From Elusimicrobiota bacterium (GTDB taxonomy: Bacteria > Elusimicrobiota > Elusimicrobia > UBA1565 > UBA9628), in the NCBI GenBank assembly GCA_016194625.1, contig JACQBB010000466.1, positions 1-16,554 of the forward strand: a DNA stretch of 16,554 nucleotides, written 5' to 3'. The translations under genes and the position numbers were made by a program. Within the stretch, counting starts at the first letter, position 1, and each line of letters begins with the position of its first letter. Below the pieces are notes generated by a model that saw only the letters and a program-made list of their open reading frames with translations, searched no databases and was not told the origin of the DNA. Below are positions 6,457-12,254 of the stretch, piece after piece.

Positions 6457-6981
6457 ATGAGAACCCTCGCCCTGCTCGTCCTCGCCGCCGCGCTCGCCGT
6501 CCCCGCCTCCGCCAAGCCCCTGAAGGCCGGCGACAAGGCCCCCGACTTCACCGCGACGCTCACGGACGGCTCCGCGTTCACGCTCTCCAAGAGCCTGGAC
6601 AAGGCGCCGATCGTGCTGTACTTCTACCCGAAGGACTTCACGCCCGGCTGCACGAAGGAGGCCTGCGCCCTGCGCGACGCCTTCCCGCGCTTCCAGGACT
6701 ACAAGGCCATGATCCTGGGCGTCAGCTACGACTCCGTCCAGAAGCACAAGGAGTTCACCGAGAAGCACAAGCTGCCCTTCCCCCTCGCCTCGGACTCCGA
6801 CAAGAAGGTCGCCAAGGCCTTCGGCGTGGACGGACTGCTGTTCGCCCAGCGCGCGACCTTCATCATCGGCAAGGACCAGACCATCCTGTGGGCCGACCCG
6901 AAGGTGGACCCGAGCACGCACAGCGCGGAGCTGGAAGCCGCGCTGGCGAAGTTCGCGCCGAAACCCGCCACGAAGCCCTAG
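6457..6981 (+). CDS. bcp: Exported thiol peroxidase of the PrxQ/Bcp type
   Basis: This 174-aa AhpC/TSA-fold protein reduces hydrogen peroxide and organic hydroperoxides using a peroxidatic cysteine. The peroxidatic site is FYPKDFTPGCTKEAC, with Cys65 as the attacking residue. Cys70, five residues later, is the resolving cysteine, the arrangement of atypical two-Cys PrxQ enzymes. The fold is further supported by KAGDKAPDFTATLTDG near the N-terminus and RATFIIGKDQTI near the C-terminus. Unlike E. coli Bcp, which is cytoplasmic, it starts with a signal peptide (MRTLALLVLAAALAVPASA, cleavage before Lys20), so it probably acts in the periplasm. Its reductant is unknown and no thioredoxin-like gene is adjacent. 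The gene starts 13 nt after hrpB but has its own -10-like element. It is convergent with the small secreted-protein gene, 6 nt apart. Confidence 0.88.
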   Translation: MRTLALLVLAAALAVPASAKPLKAGDKAPDFTATLTDGSAFTLSKSLDKAPIVLYFYPKDFTPGCTKEACALRDAFPRFQDYKAMILGVSYDSVQKHKEFTEKHKLPFPLASDSDKKVAKAFGVDGLLFAQRATFIIGKDQTILWADPKVDPSTHSAELEAALAKFAPKPATKP

Positions 6982-6987
6982 TCGGCG

Positions 6988-7578
6988 TCAGCCGCCGTAG
7001 TCGACGAGGTCGAGGCAGTACAGAGCCTTGCCCTCGCCGGCGGCGGAGCGCACGACCACCCAGCCGGCCAGGCCGTGGCGGAAGACGAGCTCGGTGAGGA
7101 CCGCGCGCGGCGTGGCCTCCTCCAGCTTGAAGGAGACCTTCTTCTCGGCGCGCGGCTTGGGCCCCGCGTCCCCGCCGGCGGGGACCGAGCAGAAGCCGGC
7201 GGCCGCGCCGAACTCGGCGCGCGCGGTGTCCAGCGTCTCCTCGAACTTCCCCGCCGTCAGCGGCTTGTCGAGCGGCGTGCCCTCGTCGGCGTCGTTGGGC
7301 GTCACGTAGAGCACGCCCTTGCGGAAGCGCCAGCGGTGGCCCGGGTAGCGCAGGATCGCGCGGTTCATCGCGGCCGAGACCGTCGCGTCGTCGGCGCGGA
7401 ACGGCGTGCGGCGCAGCGGGTCGCCCGCGGCCGCGGCGTCCAGCTCGATCGCGCACGGGGTCTTCGCGGCCTTGCAGATCGCGTGGAACTCCAGGCCCGG
7501 GGCGGCGACGACGGTCACCTTGTTCTCGAGCGGGTTGTACGCGAACGCCGTCGCGGCGAGCAGGAGGAGGAGGGTCAT
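6988..7578 (-). CDS. Small secreted protein with STN-like modules, coupled to prfC
   Basis: This 196-aa protein begins with a short signal peptide (MTLLLLLAATAFA, mature YNPLENK). The C-terminal half contains KKVSFKLEEATPRAVLTELV then FRHGLAGWVVVRS. That pattern resembles the secretin/TonB short N-terminal (STN) fold. A second, weaker copy may be DATVSAAMNRAILRYPGHRW then RFRKGVLYVTP (about 64-94). Four cysteines (35, 42, 130, 188) could form two disulfides. It is far too short to be a secretin, so it may be a stand-alone periplasmic adaptor; this is inference. Its ATG (7578-7576) overlaps the prfC stop in an ATGA arrangement, so it is expressed with prfC. The start is set by the signal peptide and this overlap. 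There is no Shine-Dalgarno or -10-like hexamer directly upstream. Confidence 0.75.
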   Translation of the reverse strand: MTLLLLLAATAFAYNPLENKVTVVAAPGLEFHAICKAAKTPCAIELDAAAAGDPLRRTPFRADDATVSAAMNRAILRYPGHRWRFRKGVLYVTPNDADEGTPLDKPLTAGKFEETLDTARAEFGAAAGFCSVPAGGDAGPKPRAEKKVSFKLEEATPRAVLTELVFRHGLAGWVVVRSAAGEGKALYCLDLVDYGG

Positions 7579-9176
7579 CGTTTCGGGGGCAGGCGGAGGA
7601 GTTCGATCTCGGGGTGCCGCTCCGCGAGGTACTGGAGCGACCACTCGGTCGGGAAGAGGATCATCTCGGCGCCGTGCTCGTCCTTGGCGCGCGCGCACTT
7701 CATCGGCAGTCCGACGGAATCGACGGCGCCCGCGGGCGTCTTCGGGCCGATCCAGCGCGCCAGCGTCCACGGCGTCGTCTCGAGCTTCGACTCGACGCCG
7801 TACTCGGACTCCATCCGGTACTGCGCGACCTCGAACTGGAGCGGGCCGACCGCGGCGAGCAGGGTGGATTTCGTGTCGAGCTGGTCCTTCAGCGTCACCT
7901 GGCGCACCACGCCCTCGCGCAGCATCTGCTCCAGTCCCTTGGCGAACGGCTTGTACTTGGCCGGGTTCGGGTTGTACAGGTGCGCGAAGCACTCCGGCGC
8001 GAAGGTCGGGATCTCGTCGTAGGACACCGTCGGGTCCTCGGCCAGCGTGTCGCCGATGCCGAAGTCGGAGTAGCCGACCAGGCCGACCACGTCGCCGGCG
8101 TACGCCTCCTCGACGATCTCGCGCTCGCGGCCGAAGATCTTGTGAGCGTTGGCCAGCCGGTAGGTCTTGCCGGTGCGCGTGTGCGTCACCGGCAGGTCGC
8201 GCGAGAAGCGTCCGGACACCACGCGCACGAAGGAGACGCGGTCGCGGTGCTTCGGGTCCATGTTGCCCTGGATCTTGAACACGAAGGCCGAGAAGCGGTC
8301 CGTCACGGGGTCCACCATGCGCCCGCCGGCCGCGCGGCGCGGCGCCGGCGCCGGCGCGTGCTCCAGCAGGGCCTTGAGCAGCAGCTCGACGCCGAAGTTG
8401 TTGACCGCCGAGCCGAAGAACACCGGCGTCGTGCCGCCCTTCGCCGCGTCGGCGCGGTCGAAGGTCGGCCCCGCGTGCGACAGCAGCTCCAGCTGCTCGA
8501 CGAAATGGTGGTAGCTGTCGGCGTCCAGCGCGTCCTTCACCGCCGGGTCGTCGATGCCCGCGACCTGCACCGGCGCGCGGTAGGCGCCGCGCGCGGTGCG
8601 CTCGAACAGGTGCGCCTCCTGCGCCATGCGGTCGTACACGCCCTTGAAGCGCTCGCCGGTGCCCATCGGCCAGTTGATCGGGTACGCGTGGATCTGGAGC
8701 GTGTTCTCGATGTCGTCCATCAGCTCCAGAAGGTCCCGCGTGGGCCGGTCGAGCTTGTTCATGAACGTCAGGATCGGGATGCCGCGCAGGCGGCAGACCT
8801 CGAACAGCTTGCGCGTCTGGCTCTCGATGCCCTTGCCGGCGTCGATGACCATCACCGCCGCGTCCACCGCGGTGAGCACGCGGTAGGTGTCCTCGGAGAA
8901 GTCCTTGTGGCCGGGCGTGTCGAGCAGGTTGATGCGCCGGCCCTCGTAGTCGAACTGCAGGACCGTCGAGGAGACCGAGATGCCGCGCTTGCGCTCCAGC
9001 TCCATCCAGTCCGACGCCGACGCGCTCTGGTTCTTGCGCGCGGTCACCGACCAGGCGAGCTGGATCGCCCCGCCGTAGAGCAGGAGCTTCTCCGTGAGCG
9101 TGGTCTTGCCCGCGTCGGGGTGCGAGATGATGGCGAAGGTGCGCCGGCGGGCGACCTCGCCGCGGATGTCGGACAC
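7575..9176 (-). CDS. prfC: Peptide chain release factor 3
   Basis: This 533-aa translational GTPase removes RF1/RF2 from the ribosome after peptide release; the length matches E. coli RF3 (529 aa). G-motifs are clear: G1 SHPDAGKTT (18-26), G3 DTPGH (86-90) and G4 NKLD (140-143), with KRGISVSSTVLQFDY as the switch-region sequence specific to RF3. The beta-barrel and C-terminal domains follow, including PTVSYDEIPTFAPECFA and VGPLQFEVAQYRMESEYGV, which are RF3-like rather than EF-G. The start is a GTG at 9176-9174; TAAAAT ends exactly 6 nt upstream and no Shine-Dalgarno is seen. It heads a two-gene unit with the small secreted protein (4-nt overlap). It shares a 22-nt intergenic space with the divergent membrane-protein gene at 9199. 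Confidence 0.95.
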   Translation of the reverse strand: MSDIRGEVARRRTFAIISHPDAGKTTLTEKLLLYGGAIQLAWSVTARKNQSASASDWMELERKRGISVSSTVLQFDYEGRRINLLDTPGHKDFSEDTYRVLTAVDAAVMVIDAGKGIESQTRKLFEVCRLRGIPILTFMNKLDRPTRDLLELMDDIENTLQIHAYPINWPMGTGERFKGVYDRMAQEAHLFERTARGAYRAPVQVAGIDDPAVKDALDADSYHHFVEQLELLSHAGPTFDRADAAKGGTTPVFFGSAVNNFGVELLLKALLEHAPAPAPRRAAGGRMVDPVTDRFSAFVFKIQGNMDPKHRDRVSFVRVVSGRFSRDLPVTHTRTGKTYRLANAHKIFGREREIVEEAYAGDVVGLVGYSDFGIGDTLAEDPTVSYDEIPTFAPECFAHLYNPNPAKYKPFAKGLEQMLREGVVRQVTLKDQLDTKSTLLAAVGPLQFEVAQYRMESEYGVESKLETTPWTLARWIGPKTPAGAVDSVGLPMKCARAKDEHGAEMILFPTEWSLQYLAERHPEIELLRLPPKR

Positions 9177-9182
9177 GGCGAT

Positions 9183-9188
9183 ATTTTA
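9183..9188 (-). promoter_or_regulatory. -10-like element TAAAAT for prfC
   Basis: On the minus strand TAAAAT ends 6 nt before the prfC GTG, placing the start codon at +1. It overlaps by two bases the plus-strand TACGAT of the divergent gene. Confidence 0.55.
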
Positions 9189-9192
9189 CGAT
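9187..9192 (+). promoter_or_regulatory. -10-like element TACGAT for the membrane protein gene
   Basis: TACGAT ends exactly 6 nt before the GTG at 9199. It overlaps the prfC -10-like hexamer, so RNA polymerase could probably not open both at once. An inverted repeat GATAT (9180-9184) / ATATC (9191-9195) frames both elements. Confidence 0.5.
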
Positions 9193-9198
9193 ATCCCG

Positions 9199-11307
9199 GT
9201 GCGGGCTCTCCCGACGAGGCTCCCTTTCGCGGCCGGCGCGGTCCTCCTCGCCGCCCTCGCGCTGTTCCGGCTGGGACCCCAGGCCGACGGCCTGCCGCGC
9301 GTGAGCCGGGCCACGCCCGTCTACCTGGACGCCGGCGAGAACCTCCTGCACCGCCACCTCGGCGAGACCGCCGTGAACCTGCGCCTGCCGATGTACGGCG
9401 TCTTCGAGGCGCTGGCGCTCGACCACGCCGGCCCGCGGGCGCGCGCCGCGGCCGTGTACGCCGTCGCCTTGCTCCAGCTCGCCCTCGTCGCCGCGCTGGG
9501 ACTGCTGCTCGGCTCCCCGCTCGGCGCGCTGGGCGCGGCCGCCGCCTACGCGCTGCTGCGCTACGGCGCCTTCACCGAGGCCGCCTCGCTGCAGCCGTTC
9601 TACGCCGTCCCGGTGACGCTGGCCTCCGCCGCCGCGGTCCGCCACGCCCGCCGTCCGACGCCGGCGCGCGCGGTCTTCGCCGGAGCCGCGGTCGGCGCGA
9701 GCCTGCTGTGCCGCTCGGCGCTGGTGTTCCTGCCGCCGCTGCTCGCCGCGTGGGACTGGCGGAGGTCCGGCAGCGCCCCGGCCGGGGTCCGCCGCGCGCG
9801 CCTGTTCGGCCTGCTCGTCGTCCCGTACCTGTTCCTGCTGCCCTGGATCGGGATGAACGCCGTCGTCGCCCGGCGCTTCGTCCCGCTCGAGGCCGAGTCG
9901 CGCGACAGCAACGTCGCGATGGGCGCCCTCGGCGTCGTCACCGGCGTGTACGGCGAGTGGCGCGCGCCGCTCGACGAGACGCCCCCGGCCGACGGCGTCG
10001 CGCTGTGGGCCGCGCGCCGCGCGCTGGCCCGCCCCGGGCGCTACGCGCGCGCCTGCGCCGCGCGCCTCGTCTTCGTCGTCGGCCGCCATCCGGCGCTGTA
10101 CGCCGCCGCGGCCGCCGCGCTGGCGCTGTCCCGCGCGTTCCCCCCGTTCCAAGCCGCGGCGCTGTTCGCCGCCTACTTCCTGGGCATCCACTGCCTGATG
10201 ACCGTGATCCCGATCTACTTCATCCCGCTGCTGCCCCTGCTGACCGCCGCGGCCGCCGCGGGCGCCGGACGCCTGCTGGCCCCGCCCGCGCTGGACGAGG
10301 ACGCGCCGTCCTACCGCGCCGGCGTCCTCCTCCTGCGCGCCGCCGCCGTCCCGGTGTTCGCGTTCGCGCTGTTCGTCTCCGTCCTGCTCGTCCGCTACGC
10401 GACCGCCGGCTCGCTCGAGCGCCTGAGCGACCCCGCCGCCCTCGACGCCGAGGTCGAGCGCTTCCCGCGCGACCCGTGGCTGCGCCTGGAACGCGCCAAG
10501 GCCGCGCTCGCCTCCGACCCCGCGGCCGCGGCGCGCGACCTGACCGCCGCCGCCGGGCTCCGCCCCGGCGACGCCGCCGTCGCCGGACGCCTCGCCTGGG
10601 CGCGCTGGCTGACCGGCGACCCGGGACCGCTGCTCGCGCTCCCACCGCCCGACGGGGCCGCCTACGCCGACGAGTTCGAGGCGCTGAAGGTCCCCGCGGC
10701 GCTCGCCGCCCGCGGCCGCGCCGCCGCGCTCGCGCAGTACCGGCTCGCGCGCGACCGCTTCGTGCACGCGTCCGGGACCTGGCGCGAGGAGACTCCCGAG
10801 GAGGCCGAGGTCACCCTGCGCGTCCACGCCGCGCGCGACGCCGCCTTCGACCGCTTCCTCGCCGAGGTCGCGACGCGCTGGCGGACCCCGGCGGACGCCG
10901 CCGCCGTCCTGCGCGGCCTGTCCGCGCTGCGCCCGGACGGCGCGGCGCTGCGGCACGCGCGCGCCGTGAGCCTGCACGCCGCCGGACGCGACGCCGAGGC
11001 GCTCCCCCTCCTGCGCGCGCTGGCGCGCGGCGGCGGCGGCGCCGAGGCGTGGAAGGACCTGGGCGTCTGCGAGTTCTCGCTCGGCCGCCGCGACGACGCG
11101 CGCCGCGACCTGGAGCGGGCCCTCGCGCTGGACCCGGCGCTCGTCTCGGCGGCGCTGTCGCTGGGCTACGTCGAGAGCGCGGCCGGCCGCTGCCCCGCCG
11201 CGCGCGCCGCCTACCGGCGCGCGCTGGCGACGGACCCGTCCGGACCGGAGGCGGGGCTGCTCCCGCTCGTCACGGACGCGCTGACGAAGCTTCCCTGCCG
11301 CGACTGA
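9199..11307 (+). CDS. Polytopic membrane protein with C-terminal TPR-like repeats
   Basis: This protein of about 702 aa sits in the inner membrane. The first ~390 residues contain roughly ten hydrophobic segments (for example LPFAAGAVLLAALALF, ALGAAAAYALLRYGAF, LFGLLVVPYLFLLPWIG and FLGIHCLMTVIPIYFIPLLP). The first segment is followed by VYLDAGENLLHRHLGE, an acidic loop where GT-C glycosyltransferases carry catalytic acids. The match is weak, so a glycosyltransferase role is only a suggestion. The rest is helical and soluble, with TPR-like units near the end (GRDAEALPLLRALARG, WKDLGVCEFSLGRRDDARRD, then LERALALDPALVSAALSLGY). The start is GTG 9199, preferred because TACGAT lies 6 nt upstream. 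An ATG at 9094 would read through the opposite strand of prfC. The 3' end overlaps the convergent HNH gene by 38 nt. Confidence 0.8.
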   Translation: MRALPTRLPFAAGAVLLAALALFRLGPQADGLPRVSRATPVYLDAGENLLHRHLGETAVNLRLPMYGVFEALALDHAGPRARAAAVYAVALLQLALVAALGLLLGSPLGALGAAAAYALLRYGAFTEAASLQPFYAVPVTLASAAAVRHARRPTPARAVFAGAAVGASLLCRSALVFLPPLLAAWDWRRSGSAPAGVRRARLFGLLVVPYLFLLPWIGMNAVVARRFVPLEAESRDSNVAMGALGVVTGVYGEWRAPLDETPPADGVALWAARRALARPGRYARACAARLVFVVGRHPALYAAAAAALALSRAFPPFQAAALFAAYFLGIHCLMTVIPIYFIPLLPLLTAAAAAGAGRLLAPPALDEDAPSYRAGVLLLRAAAVPVFAFALFVSVLLVRYATAGSLERLSDPAALDAEVERFPRDPWLRLERAKAALASDPAAAARDLTAAAGLRPGDAAVAGRLAWARWLTGDPGPLLALPPPDGAAYADEFEALKVPAALAARGRAAALAQYRLARDRFVHASGTWREETPEEAEVTLRVHAARDAAFDRFLAEVATRWRTPADAAAVLRGLSALRPDGAALRHARAVSLHAAGRDAEALPLLRALARGGGGAEAWKDLGVCEFSLGRRDDARRDLERALALDPALVSAALSLGYVESAAGRCPAARAAYRRALATDPSGPEAGLLPLVTDALTKLPCRD

Positions 11308-11662
11308 CGCGCGGCAGCGCCGCCGTGTGCTCGCGGTGGCAGGGCACGCACAGCGTCTCCAGGTTGTCGAGATGATGCGCGCACGCGAGCGCCGCGTGCA
11401 GGCCGCGGCACGGCGTCTTGTGGTTGACCTCGAGCGGCCGCCCGGCCCCGCAGCGCGCGCAGCGGTGCTTGTCGCGCCGCCGCGCCGCGCGCCGCGCCCG
11501 CGGCCACCAGTGGTTGTTCCAGAACCGCGTCTCGCAGCGGCCCGCGCACCACTTGCGCCGTCCCGCCGGGAGCGGCTTGCCGCACCACGCGCAGCCGCCG
11601 TCCGTCCGTTTGGCGAGGACGCAGACCGCGAGCAGAGCGGCGTTCTTCGTCAATTCGACCAT
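11270..11662 (-). CDS. HNH-domain protein with an extra N-terminal zinc knuckle
   Basis: This 130-aa protein has two cysteine clusters. The first is Cys24-x2-Cys27 with Cys39-x3-Cys43 (CAWCGK, WCAGRC). The second is Cys68-x2-Cys71 with Cys105-x2-Cys108 (CARCGAG, CVPCHREHT) framing an HNH core: His81 in LEVNHK, Asn100 in HLDNLETLC and His109 in PCHREHT. HNH domains are metal-dependent nucleases, so it probably nicks or cleaves DNA; substrate and role are unknown. Length and architecture resemble small stand-alone HNH proteins rather than homing endonucleases. The ATG at 11662 overlaps the end of the upstream hydrolase gene by 13 nt, implying coupling. The last ~14 residues (SRGREASSARP end) lie opposite the 3' end of the convergent membrane-protein gene. 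A longer frame upstream to 12010 is rejected because it lies within the hydrolase gene. Confidence 0.8.
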   Translation of the reverse strand: MVELTKNAALLAVCVLAKRTDGGCAWCGKPLPAGRRKWCAGRCETRFWNNHWWPRARRAARRRDKHRCARCGAGRPLEVNHKTPCRGLHAALACAHHLDNLETLCVPCHREHTAALPRVSRGREASSARP

Positions 11663-12174
11663 CGCCGCAGGCCCCACCCGACCGCGAGGGAAGGGACCCA
11701 CACCGCGCGGACCTCGCTGAGGATCACCGCGAGGCCGCGCGCGTTGAAGAAGTTCCGGGCGCCGATCGGCGAGACCGCTATAGGCCGCCACGGGAAGAAA
11801 TAACGACCCGCGTCGAAGGGCGCGAAGAACGCGACGCCAAGACCGCCGTCGGTGAACGCGTCCAAGAATCCGTGCGACGCCGCGATCAGCACGAGGACCA
11901 GCGCCAGACGGCGGCCGTCGGTCTTCCAGTCCGGGCGGAACCGCGCCGCCGCCGCGACGCCAAGGACCGCCGCGAACGGCAGCGAGTGCGTCATCCCGCG
12001 ATGGCCCCACAGGTCCTCGTAGCGGACGCCGAACCGGAAGCCCAGCACGTCCGCGTCCGGCAGGGCCGAAACCAACAGCGCCATGTACCAGAACCGCCAG
12101 TCGCCGCGATAGCGGGACGGGGCGGCTTGGCCGACGGCTCCGGCGGCGACGGCGTGGGTGAACAGGCTGGCCAT
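11650..12174 (-). CDS. YdjM/DUF457-type membrane-bound metal-dependent hydrolase
   Basis: This 174-aa inner-membrane protein carries the conserved metal-binding set of the YdjM family: His7 (LFTHAVAAG), Asp40 and Asp42 (SALPDADVL), His58 and His63 (GHRGMTHS), then SHGFLDAFTDGG with His101, Asp105 and Asp109. About four hydrophobic segments interleave with these motifs. E. coli YdjM is LexA-regulated, but the substrate of the family is not known to me; no LexA box is evident here. The ATG at 12174 is preceded by a perfect TATAAT 9 nt upstream. The gene overlaps the HNH gene by 13 nt, so they probably form a two-gene unit. It lies 80 nt downstream of the MFS gene on the same strand. Confidence 0.85.
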   Translation of the reverse strand: MASLFTHAVAAGAVGQAAPSRYRGDWRFWYMALLVSALPDADVLGFRFGVRYEDLWGHRGMTHSLPFAAVLGVAAAARFRPDWKTDGRRLALVLVLIAASHGFLDAFTDGGLGVAFFAPFDAGRYFFPWRPIAVSPIGARNFFNARGLAVILSEVRAVWVPSLAVGWGLRRWSN

Positions 12175-12183
12175 GCGCCGGAG

Positions 12184-12189
12184 ATTATA
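12184..12189 (-). promoter_or_regulatory. Consensus -10 element TATAAT for the hydrolase/HNH pair
   Basis: A perfect TATAAT on the minus strand ends 9 nt before the ATG at 12174. A weak -35-like TTATCG lies 18 nt further upstream. No Shine-Dalgarno is present between the element and the start (CTCCGGCGC). Confidence 0.6.
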
Positions 12190-12218
12190 TCCCTCTGCGC
12201 GCGCTGCCGATAATCAGT

Positions 12219-12243
12219 GTCACCGGTGATAGTCGCCGGCGAC
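12219..12243 (-). terminator. Possible hairpin after the MFS gene
   Basis: On the minus strand GTCGCCGG (12243-12236) can pair with CCGGTGAC (12226-12219) through eight pairs, one of them G-U, around a 9-nt loop. It begins 11 nt after the MFS stop codon and lies before the hydrolase promoter. No U-tract follows, so a terminator role is tentative. The two short palindromes TCACCGGTGA and GTCGCCGGCGAC could instead be binding sites. Confidence 0.25.
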
Positions 12244-12254
12244 GGACGCGCGCC

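Noticed and set aside
4954..6921. A 655-codon minus-strand frame opposite hrpB
   Set aside because: hrpB on the plus strand has every helicase motif; the opposite frame is Gly/Arg/Leu-rich with no recognisable domain.
9094..9198. Earlier ATG start for the membrane-protein gene
   Set aside because: It would add 35 residues encoded opposite the 5' end of prfC and would ignore the TACGAT hexamer exactly 6 nt before GTG 9199.
6988..10977. A 1,329-codon open frame on the minus strand
   Set aside because: Only its last 196 codons (6988-7578) look like a protein, with a signal peptide and a proper start. The rest runs out of frame through prfC and antisense to the membrane-protein gene, as Arg/Gly/Ala-rich composition typical of GC-rich shadow frames.
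7614..11375. A 1,253-codon open frame on the plus strand
   Set aside because: It is antisense to prfC and out of frame with the membrane-protein gene; the translation is Arg/Ala/Pro-rich with no motifs.
11663..12010. N-terminal extension of the HNH protein
   Set aside because: This part lies inside the YdjM-type gene in another frame and is Arg/Gly-rich; the natural ATG at 11662 begins just before the zinc knuckle.
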